From contig CM042566.1 of NCBI GenBank assembly GCA_023630585.1, forward strand, positions 2,098,254-2,162,253: a stretch of DNA of 64,000 nt, in the 5' to 3' direction. A model generated the notes under the pieces. That model was not told where the DNA came from. It did no database searches and saw only the letters and a list, made by a program, of their open reading frames with translations. This DNA comes from Cranoglanis bouderius. Taxonomy: Eukaryota > Chordata > Actinopteri > Siluriformes > Cranoglanididae. Numbering within the stretch: position 1 is the first letter of the stretch; each line of letters begins with the position of its first letter. The translations under genes and the position numbers were made by a program. Of this stretch, positions 1-11,110 are shown piece by piece.

Positions 1-59
1 TTTTATTCAAAGCCCAACTTTGTGGATAGTAATCACATTGCATGATGCTGTTTAATAAC

Positions 60-575
60 ACTATACAAGGAACGAAACACTCTGTGTTGTGATGTTGTAG
101 TAAAATAATCAGCAATGGGGTGGTGTGAAGAAACAGAGTTACTGTTACCGCTCTGATTTTGAATATTTTCATGTATCAGCATGTCCCGAAGTGTTTTACT
201 CCTCTTACGCCACAGTGATTTGCCAACGATTATAATTTTTAATTTATTAAAGAACGACACAATTTTTATCCATTAATAGCTACAACAAATTAGGTCATGT
301 TATCACTCAGGTTAGAGCGGCTATAAACGGTCGTTCCGTCACTAGTCTTGAAGTTGATCAAATGAAAAGAAAGCAAAAAAAAAAAAAACAGCTTGTCATA
401 TTATTAAGAAATCACAAAGCGTAAACTCCTCTGTCCTGAAAATGTCGGAAAACTTAAAGTTTAACTTAAAAAGTTACGGCTTTACGTCTGATTGTTACAA
501 AGCGCTGACACTGGAGACTCCTTCCATAACTGTTAAATAAACGTCTCCTTACGGAAAACTTTTTAGGAGGCAAAG
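60..575 (+). repeat. Dispersed repeat family, copy A
   Basis: This copy carries the family landmarks in order: the aaataatcagcaatggggtg block, a region ending in ttgccaacgattataatt, the ctcctctgtcctgaaaatgt block, and gacactggagactccttcca followed by taaataaacgtctccttacg. The same blocks recur in about fifteen other places in the window. The copy is diverged, with a poly-A run at about 372-389. Confidence 0.7.
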
Positions 576-643
576 AACCCAGTTCATATGTACACTATTA
601 GAAAATAAGTGTCTTTGTGGGTTCTTGAAGGGTTCACTGGGTA

Positions 644-645
<2 letters not shown>

Positions 646-688
<43 letters not shown>
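646..688. repeat. (AAT)n microsatellite
   Basis: Perfect run of the aat trinucleotide, about 14 units. Confidence 0.95.
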
Positions 689-1407
689 TCGTTACATTTA
701 TATAGACACTCAAAGTGCTTTACATAGTATAGGGGGAAATCTCCTCGACCACCACCAGTGTGTAGCATCCACCTGGATGATGAATTAAGGGTTCTTAGCT
801 TCCAAAAAGAGGCCAAGAGTGTACAGACCTAGATTCAATCACTGTGTTAGCCTTCCTGGACAAAAGGACACAAAGCTTCAGTGCATACTGCAGCATCTGA
901 GCTCAGCCAAAATTGTGTCACATTCAGTAGGTCCCTCTCAGAGGGGTTAGATTGATGAGCTCGGCCTTATTAAAACTGATCAGACTTGTTTAAGCTACAG
1001 TCAGCTGGACTTCCTGATTCCCAGAGCTTCTTACAGAGACTCTACGTATATATGGTAGTGAAAGTGTGGGCTAGCATGGACACTTTGTACGCTTGTACAC
1101 TGACTTTCAGACAGTCGAATCAATTTCTTTTAACACGTCTAATTTGAGGGGGGAAATTTTTGTGCGATCCTGAAGGCAAAGACAGGTCCAAATCATACAG
1201 TATGAGTGCTGTTTTAATATTTCACTTTTCAGTTTCTTCATTCACACCCTGATTTACTAAATGAGTATGTAAAGGAGTTTTCTATGAGGGTTGTCAATAG
1301 TGATAATGAGCTCTAAACAAATAAAATACATGTCTAATTATGCATCACCACATAAAGATGGTGGGAAATATCAGAAAATTATTCAAGAACTCAAAATAAG
1401 AGTGTAG

Positions 1408-1410
<3 letters not shown>

Positions 1411-1460
<50 letters not shown>
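1411..1460. repeat. (TG)n microsatellite
   Basis: Perfect run of 25 tg units. Confidence 0.97.
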
Positions 1461-1464
<4 letters not shown>

Positions 1465-2535
1465 CTCATAAAGTAAACGCATTGAAAGTTTTTCAATACA
1501 TTTATTTAATGCTCATTATATTTAATACGTTTATTTAATGCCAATGCGCATTGGACCAACTTTACTGCAATGATATTAAGCAATTGTTTTTCAATTTTGT
1601 CATTATTGAGACTCATTAAATGGTGAAACAGACTTTCATAAATTTAATACCTGCCCTTCAGTCATATTCATTTATGCACACGATCTCTGAAAATCGTACT
1701 GTAGGTGCTAAATTAATCTACACTATATGGCCAAAAGTTTGTGGGCAATCAGTTAAGTATCAATAAGTGTAGATTTCAACATGGTGGTGGTGCAGTGGCT
1801 ACTCCGGGTCTTTTGCGTTGGGTTTTATTTATATTTATATTATATTAAGCTTGAATCACCGAATTAAATCACTGTGAACAAAGTCGTTGTGGTTATTAGA
1901 CACACAACACCAGTCCATTTTCAACACAAGTTCATTTTTAATAAATGGCTGAGCAAGCGTTTATTTGACCTCTTTAGCATTCTGAGTGAACTATTTGTGA
2001 ACTATTGATTGGCTGGTGTTTTGGGAGCAGAAGTCTGTAATGTGGCTTTTGTGAGAGAATCTGCTTTCATATGCAGCACTGGATTCTGAATAAATGATGA
2101 CGATGATGATGTGGGTAAAAATTCTCTTCATTTATCAGTTTATCTCCAACTGGGGAAGATTGTTAAGAAGGACAAGAGGGACATTTTGACAGAAGATGTG
2201 TGCAGAAAGACTGAAGTAGGAATTTAAGATCTCTTGGGCTGCACATGAGATACTGAAGAATGTAAGTATACACTCTAGGGAGATGGAAAGTGTGTCAGTT
2301 CCACACAAGGCACATAATGGGACAAAGGGGCACCATGACCTTCACTGTTTCTAGTAAGTCGTTGTTATAAACTCGGGTGTGAAACTGGAGTGTGTGACAT
2401 CACACACCTCAGTCCCTCCTGTCCTGTTCTCCTCACACCTCCTTCCCTCAGACTGAATCCCTGTGAGCTAGAAGACCGCATTTATTACAGTCATCACTGT
2501 TTTGATTTAGTTGACCATGGTCTTGACCATAAGGG

Positions 2536-2850
2536 GCACTTTGGCTTAGTGGTTAGCATGTTTGCCTCGCACAGCCTGGGTTGGCAGTTTGAATCCTACC
2601 TCCGCCCTGTGTGTGTGGACTTTGCAGTCCGAGGTTTCCTCCAGGTACTCCGGTTTCCTCCCCCAGTCCAAAGACATGTGTTGTTGGCTGGCATTTCCAA
2701 ATTGTCAGTAGTGTGTGAACGTATGTGCGATTGTGCCCTACGATGGGTTGACACCCCATTCCAGGGTGTCCCCCACTTTTTTCCCTGGGATAGACTCCAG
2801 GTTCCCACGCAACCCTGTGTAGGATAAGCAGGATGGACGGTCTTGACCAT
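2536..2850 (+). mobile_element. tRNA-derived SINE
   Basis: The 5' part has a box A-like segment (ggcttagtggttagcatg) and a box B-like segment (ggttggcagtttgaatcct), as in a tRNA-derived RNA polymerase III promoter. The body continues with the gtactccggtttcctccccc block and ends with ccattccagggtgtccccc, then gggatagactccaggttccc and aggataagcaggatgg, a tail seen in many fish SINEs that share a LINE 3' end. Short ORFs across it are chance. Confidence 0.8.
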
Positions 2851-3410
2851 GTCAATTCAATCTATGAAACAAAAATCACTTTTTTTAATGTAATAAATGT
2901 GTTCACCACACGTCTTTCATTTAGCCAACACACATCAGAGAAGGAGAAAGACTGTAGCCATTGAAGAATACTCTTACTTTTGAAAATTTAACAAGAACCT
3001 ATTGGTGGCTAGTTTTAGTTGACTATGATGGTTGAGCTTGTTTACTTAGAATGCTGTCAGCTAAACTAAAACATTACTATAGTCAAGTGACTAAAATAAG
3101 TCTAAAACTAAATCCAAAATAGGTGTCAAAAGGAACACTGGTATGTACTTTGTTCTGCTAATTTGTTAACACAGTGTCTCTTTTGTGTATCACAGCTAAC
3201 CCTTTGACATTTAACTGTTCTTCTTTTATCATAATTATTCAAAGTGATGTGCTACATTTTTAACGAGCTTCCGTTAACGTGACATGCCTTAGCAACAGCC
3301 TCCTGTTTATTATGTACCAGACTTACAAATCTTAATAAATGAATCATAGTGGCTCCGAGATATTGTCGAGCATGTCAAACAGACGTGCATTGACTGGTAA
3401 GAGAGTAGGC

Positions 3411-3440
3411 TGGATGGATGGATGGATGGATATATGGATG
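3411..3440. repeat. (GGAT)n microsatellite
   Basis: Short tetranucleotide run with one tata interruption. Confidence 0.9.
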
Positions 3441-3868
3441 TGAGACCCGTCCCAGACATCCTGCTCAGAACCTTGACACATCTGACACATCTAGAAATGT
3501 GACACAGTGCTTTTCTGTCTTTTATAGGTGTCATTACAGGTGACAAAGTAAAAGTATGGACTCTGAGAAGATTCTCCTTGTTGTAATGGTCATCATTTCA
3601 ATTTTTTCCCCCTTGAAATTACAAAATATTATACCAGTTCTGTTCAGTCTGTTCAAAGTGTTTTAAAAGGCTTTTTAAAATAATTGTGCTTTGAGTGCTT
3701 TGTATTGTTCAGCATAGCTATAATTCTGACTGCCTTCTCCACAAAGAAACTTCCAAAATATACGACAGGGAAATTATACCTTCTATCCTCTATAGGACTT
3801 AAACTAAAATTCTGCATTGTAAAGATGAAATACTCCCAATATAACCATCCAAATTTCTTGTCCTACAG

Positions 3869-6800
3869 ATGAAACAAATTACGAGGCGTCTGGATCATTG
3901 GCATCATCTCTGGACCAAGCAACCCTGTCCACCTCTTCTCTTCGGCCATCTGGTTTGCTTATGATTGATGAGGATTCCGTCTCGGCTATCCATTCTGATC
4001 CTGCTAGTCGACAAAGGGACATGAGAGAGAAGTCTATATCAGCCGGAACTGCTGCGAAACCACAGCTCACTCTTCATTCAGGCACCACTCTGGAGAGTCC
4101 CATTAAGAACACCAACCAAACTGACCATTCACCTGCAGAAGGTTCTCTTCAGAGAGCAGAGCCATCTTTTATGATCCCGTCCTCTGCTGTGTTGCACATT
4201 AGAAACCAGTCTTCTGCTTCAGGTTTGGTGTTCAGCACACAATCAATTACCAGTTTTGTCCAATCTCAACCATCATCTCGTACTTTACCTCCAGTTGCTA
4301 CTGATATCATGTCATCATCATTAGCAACACCACCTTTGTCAATGTTACCTTCGCCAACACTACCATCATCGTTATCATCAACAGTGTCGCCAGTGATAAA
4401 TTCCTTATTACCATCATTATCATCTTCAGATTCAGCCTCATTATGGTCACCATTGAAAGAAACAAAACCAGCACATAACCACCCTTACATATCTAGTTCT
4501 GTTCCAATATCAACTAGCCCAGCCACTGGTTCTTACACACTGTACTCAGATAAACCGCTTTCACTTAAGAAAAGATTAAACACCCCAGTAGAGTATGATA
4601 CATATATGCAATTTAACAAGCCGTTTGTCCAAAGCACAATGAGGAGCCCAGTGTCAAAGGCACCCTCCAAGCTAGAGCCTAACCCATCATTATCCCCAAT
4701 TACACACCTCTCAGGACAACCATCACAAGAACCGACTTCGTTGTCTCGTAACCCAAGTGGATTTTTTGTCTGGAGAACCACTAGAACAATTTATGATCAT
4801 GGAAAGCTTTATAGTTATTTTCCATCTGTATCTGCAGCCCCACTGGATACATCAAGTGAGAGTCAAATGCAGTTATATGACTCTAAAAACAGCATGTTTA
4901 CAAAGGTTTATGAAGAATCCGCAACTCGGTCTGCTGCAGCTCGAGAGCAGTTTATCCACACCAAGGCAGATTCAAGTGTGGCATTATCCTTAAATGAAAG
5001 GGAAATAGTACCTTCAAATTCTTTCATAACCACTCATTTGATGGTTTCTCCAACAGGTTTATCTGAAATAAATAAGAACCCAACCTCTCCATGGTACAAA
5101 TCACTTCTAAGAAGAGCAACTAAGCAAATTCCAGCTGGTTACCTGAATTGGGAAGAACCATACTCTAATGACAACAACAAATCTCTGGTGTTATATAGAA
5201 CATATCTGACCACACAGGTTCCATGGCAAGTTAAAAATAAATCACCTAGTGCTACATCTCTAAAATCTCTTTTGGATACTGACATGACAACCGTGGAGTC
5301 TCGAATTATTGCACCTGTCTCTTTTTCTAGACTCCATTTGTCTGGTCCAATTGATAAGCCAACACCAGTGAGCTTTCTGCAGAAACTTGTCTCCTTCTCA
5401 GAATATACAAAGCCTAAAAAGGTATTGTCAATGCTAACAGTTTCTGCATTCACTGAGTACATGCTGAGTACAAGACTTCAGGAAACTACCACTAACAGAA
5501 CTCTAAAAACCTATGGTACTGAACAGATAGCAGAAGGTTTTAAGGATGTGCCAACAACTGACATCCCATCAACACCACTCAGGGCTCACAGAATTGACAC
5601 AGTCTCTTCAGAGACTACAGCAAGAGCAGTGACCTTGTCTAAACCTTTAATATCTGCCATCATCTCCAGCTCTACAGCAAAACAGGTGGCTGATCGTCTG
5701 TCAAGTAACAAGACATCAATACTGTTGGACTTTAACCTGAAGTCTTTAACCTCTCAAAATGGTATCATTTACAATTTTGTAACTACATCAGATCCTGAAA
5801 GACGTATACAAAAAACATACACCCCAATTCACTTGACTGAATCTGAAAACCCTTTCAGTAATAACTTCACTTATCAAGAAAAACTCTTTTCAGCCATTGC
5901 TTCAACTTCATCGCAGACACCTATGGAGACAAGGTCTTCCTTCATGTCGAAGTTCTTGGGTTCAACTTTTAGCAAGAGGTCCTCTGATATGTCTTCTTCT
6001 CCCACACCTTCATTTCTACGTCATAATATGATGCAAACGACTACAGCTGTTGTATCAAAAGACACATTTGTTGATGAAACTACATCATCAAAACAGACAT
6101 CTGTGCCTGGTACTGGTGCCCAGGGCCTGAACCTTACACACATAAGACTGAATGGCAACTCTGCTGGGAAAGAGAGGTCAATGAATAATGTGTTCTATAC
6201 CACGTTGGCATTAAAGGCTAGATCAGAAGCAAGTAAATCAAATCCAGCAGTGACTAGAGGTTTTAGTTATATAAAACATCCACTGCAGCAGGTACTTATA
6301 ATTAAAAATGGACAGTCCTTTTCTTCAAAAAGCAATACAACACTTTCTTTGCATATGGTATTAAACACAACATCATCAAATGAATCAGACAGAACAGCAT
6401 CTGTGTCTTCACCCACCATGAATATATTAGCTGTTCACACATCAGGAACAGAAACTGATTTACCTCCAGGCATAATGGAATTGTCACTAGCATCATCACC
6501 ACCAGCATCATTACCAACAGAATTATCATCAGCATCCACACCTTCGGCATTATCACCAGCATCATCACCATCAGAATTATCACCAGTATCCTCATCATCA
6601 GAATTATCATCAGTAAAATTATTAGCATCACTATCAGAATTGTCAACAGTATCTTTGTTAACAAAATTATCAACAGCTTCATTATTATCAGAATTATCAC
6701 CAGCAACATCACCAACAGCATCACCAACAGCATCACCATCTGAATTACCACCAGTATCCTCATTATCATCATTATCAGCACCATCAGAATTATCACCAGT

Positions 6801-9800
6801 ATCATCACCGTCATTATTATCAGTGGCATCATCACCATCAGATTTATCAACAGCATTAGCACCATCAGAATTATCCCCAGTATCATCACCATCAGAATTA
6901 TCACCAGTATCATCACCATCAGATTTATCAATAGCATTATCACCATCATTATTATCAGTGGCATCATCACCATCAGATTTATCAACAGCATCATCACCAT
7001 CAGATTTATCAACAGCATCATCACCATCAGATTTATCAACAGCATCATCACCATCAGAATTATCAACAGCATCATCACCATCAGATTTATCAACAGCATC
7101 ATCACCATCAGAATTATCAACAGCATTATCACCATCAGAATTATCACCAGTATCATCACCATCAGAATTATCACCAGTATCATCACAGTCATTATCATCA
7201 GTGGCATCATCACCATCAGAATTATCACCAGTATCATCACCATTAGATTTATCAACAGCATCATCACCATCAGAATTATCACCAGTATCATCACAGTCAT
7301 TATCATCAGTGGCATCATCACCATCAGAATTATCACCAGTATCATCACCATCAGATTTATCAATAGCATTATCACCATCATTATTATCAGTGGCATCATC
7401 ACCATCAGAATTATCAACAGCATTATCACCATCAGAATTATCACCAGTATCATCACCATCAGATTTATCAACAGCATCATCACCATCAGATTTATCAACA
7501 GCATCATCACCATCAGAATTATCAACAGCATTATCACCATCAGAATTATCACCAGTATCATCACCATCAGAATTATCACCAGTATCATCACAGTCATTAT
7601 CATCAGTGGCATCATCACCATCAGAATTATCACCAGTATCATCACCATCAGATTTATCAACAGTACCATCACCGTCATTATCATCAGTGGCATCATCACC
7701 ATCAGAATTATCACCAGTATCATCACCATCAGTTTTATCAACAGCATCATCACCATCAGATTTATCAACAGCATCATCACCATCAGATTTATCAACATCA
7801 ACAGCATCATCACCATCAGATTTATCAACAGCATCATCACCATCAGATTTATCATCATCATCACCATCATCATCAGAATTATCAACAGGAACATCACCAT
7901 CTGAATCATCTCCAGCATTACCACCATCAAACCTATCACCAGCATTGTCATCACCAGAATCAGTATTCTTAGAATTTTCACCTGCATCATCACCACCAGA
8001 ATTATCACCTGCAACATCATCACCACCACCATCAGAATTATCACCAACAGAATTATCACACACATCATTACAACCAGAATTATCACCAATATCACCATTA
8101 GCATTATCAATATCACATTTAGAATTATCACCATCAGCAATATCATCAGAATTACTATCAGAATCATCACCAACCACATCAATATTAACAGCATTCACAT
8201 CTTATGATTCTGTGTTAACAAAACAATTAACCTCCTTGGTGGCTATATCACCATCAAAAATGTTGCTTTCATCATCCTCATTATTACCATCAGCATCATC
8301 ATCATCATCAGAAATATCACCATCTGCATCATCATTTGAATTATCATCACCACCACCACCACCACCACCACCAAAATCATCACCAGCATCATCAGAATTA
8401 TTACCAACAGAATTATCACCTACATCATCACCATCATCATCACCATCATCAGCAGCAGCAGCAGCAGCATCATTATCACCAGCATCATCATCAGCAGCAG
8501 CAGGACCATTATCACCAGCATTATTACCATCAGAATTATCACCATTGTCACCATCAGCATCATCACAATCAGCAGTATCAACATCGGAATCATCACCTTC
8601 AATACCACCACCATCAGAAGTATCACCAACACCATCACAAACAAAATTATCACCATCAGAAATATCACCATTAGAATTATCTCCACCACCACCACCAGAA
8701 TTATCACAGGCATCATCATCAGAATTACTACCAACAGAATTATCACCTACATCATCATTATCAGCATTATCACCAGCATCATCATCATCAGCAGCAACAT
8801 TATCACGAACACCATCACCACCAGAATTATCACCAATATCATCAACACCAGAAGTATCATCACAATCAGAATTATCACCAACAGAAATATCTCCATTAGA
8901 ATTATCACAGCCACCACCAGAATTATCACCTACATCATCATCAGCAGCAGCATTATCAGCAGCAGCAGCATCACCAGCACCATCACCATCAGAATTATCA
9001 TCAGCAGCAGCAGCAGCATTATCAGCAGCAGCAGAATTATCACTAGGATCATTACCAACAGAATTATTACCAGGATTATCACCATCACCTTCATCACCAT
9101 TATCATCATCATTAGAATTATCACCATCATCATCACCACCAGAATTATCACAAGCATCATTACCAAGAGAATTATCACCAGAATTATCACCAACAGTATC
9201 ACAATCAGAATTATCACCATCACCTTCAGAATTATCACCCACATCATCAGCATCAGAATCATCACAAGCTTCTTCACCATCAGAAATGTCACCATCAGAA
9301 TTATCACCACCACCACCACCAGAATTATCACAGGCATCATCATCAGAATTACTACCAACAGAATTATCACCTACATCATCATTATCAGCATTATCACCAG
9401 CATCATCATCATCAGCAGCAACATTATCACAAACACCATCACCACCAGAATTATCACCAGTATCATCACCACCAGAAGTATCATCACAATCAGAATTATC
9501 ACCAACAGAAATATCTCCATTAGAATTATCACAGCCACCACCAGAATTATCACCAACATCATCATCAGAATTATTACCAACAGAATTATCACCTACATCA
9601 TCATCAGCAGCAGCAGCAGCAGCATCACCGGTGCCATCATCATCAGAATTATCATCATCATCATCATCATCAGCACCATCACCATCAGAATTTTCACCAA
9701 CACCGCCATCAGAAGTATCAGCATCTGAATTATCACCTTCAGCATCATCACCATCAGAATTATCACCAGCATCATTACCAACAGAATTATTACCAGGATT

Positions 9801-11110
9801 ATCACCATCACCACCACCACCATTATCATCATCATTGGAATTATCACCAACACCATCACCACCAGAATTATCACCATCATCATTACCAAGAGAATTATCA
9901 CCAACAGTATCACAATCAGAATTATCACCATCACCTTCAGAGTTATCAACCACATCATCAGCATCAGAATCATCACCAGCTTCTTCACCATCAGAAATGT
10001 CATCATCAGAATTATCACCAGCAACACCATCAGAATTATCACCCTCATCACTACCATCAGAATTATCACCATCACAATTATTACAGTCTTATTATGATTC
10101 TGTCTTAACAAAACAACTGAAACCACTGATGTCTGTATCACCATCAAATATGATACTGACTTCATCATCCTCGTTATCACCATCAGCATCCTCACCATTA
10201 ACATCACCAGCAACATCATCTTATTATGATATTTTGTTAACGAAACAATTTAGATCTCCATCACCATCAAAAATGTCTTCATTGTCCTCAGCTTTATCTC
10301 AATCAGTAGTATCTTCAACATCATCATCAGCATCTTATGATTTTGCATTAACAAAATATTCAACATTATCATCATTACCATCAGTAATAACATCTGAATC
10401 ACCATCACTGTCTTTATCATTCTCATTAAAATCATCATTAATACCATCTACATCATCTGAACCATTGTCATATTATGACATATCAACAAACAAACAACCA
10501 TTCATATCCATGTCACCATCAAAATTGTTCTCATCACCATCAAAGCCTTCACTGCTGTTCTCTCAGATCTCTGCACTAATCCCATCACACCTTTCAAGGG
10601 AAGTGAGTGAACCTCATCTTGTTGTTACAGAGAAGTCTACGCTGGACCAGTGGATGTCCGGGGTTCCATCCTCAGTCCTTACATCTCGAGTGACCAGGCT
10701 TCAAGCAAAAGGAAATGACTCTGGTTTACCTCCATTCCAAATGATAAGTCCTACATTACCCAACAAAAATGTAAACACCTCAGTCCATTCAGAACCACTT
10801 ACCCAGGAACTACCAGCTAGCAATTTCCCTCAACTCGCCACCATTACCACCACAACAGCCTCCACAACGACTACCACAACCACACAACCAACCAGCACAA
10901 CTCGGTTAACCAGCACCACAGGAACTACCACTTCAGCAACCACAACTACAGCAAAGCCTCCCAGAACTATAGCACCTACTGTGCCCCCTAAATTGCCCCC
11001 CACCACCCAGGATGTCAGGACCAGTCCACCCAGAACCACCACCACCACCACCACCACTCAAAGTTCTCCACTCAGCTGCAACATAACCGACAGGATGTGG
11101 GTTAAAACAG
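3869..11110 (+). CDS. KIAA1549L: KIAA1549L exon w1: giant mucin-like ectodomain exon
   Basis: The acceptor is tcctacag at 3861-3868 and the donor is acag|gtgaga at 11110/11111. The exon enters with two bases (AT) of a split codon and leaves with one base (G). It is open for about 2414 codons. Residues 1-860 are Ser/Thr-rich but non-repetitive. From about 6480 to 10080 the sequence is a Ser/Pro/Leu/Glu repeat written almost entirely in codons ending in A (TCA, CCA, GCA, TTA, GAA). About 10830-11070 is a Thr/Pro-rich mucin-like stretch with many ACA/ACC codons. Heavy O-glycosylation is expected from composition but is inference. Long open frames on the opposite strand over this exon are by-products of the codon pattern. 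The TTG at 3898 is not a real start; the frame is open back to the acceptor. Confidence 0.9.

Larger units (their letters stand above)
1..3868. other. Upstream sequence, probably intron 1 of the KIAA1549L-like gene
   Basis: No coding exon could be supported here. The first visible coding exon starts at 3869 with two bases of a split codon, so an exon carrying the start codon and signal peptide must lie further upstream. The stretch holds a copy of the dispersed repeat family (about 60-575), an (AAT)n run (646-688), a (TG)n run (1411-1460), a Tc1-like terminal fragment near 1720-1745 (ctatatggccaaaagtttgt), a tRNA-derived SINE (2536-2850) and a GGAT repeat (3411-3440). Whether an alternative first exon exists cannot be told. 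Confidence 0.6.

Noticed and set aside
2390..2855. Overlapping ORFs of 84-145 codons on both strands
   Set aside because: They lie across a tRNA-derived SINE and carry no protein features.
3000..3110. Possible palindrome around tagttttagttgactatgat
   Set aside because: The two halves match too weakly on direct comparison to claim an element.
3898..3900. TTG at 3898 as a start codon
   Set aside because: The frame is open back to a good acceptor at 3868 and eukaryotic genes rarely start at TTG; this is an internal position.
8336..8674. Histidine/glutamine-rich plus-strand ORF
   Set aside because: It is another frame of the same Ser/Pro coding repeat.
6302..9953. Three minus-strand ORFs of 583-630 codons
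   Set aside because: They are low-complexity shadows of the A-ending codon repeat on the plus strand, without splice sites, start context or recognisable domains.
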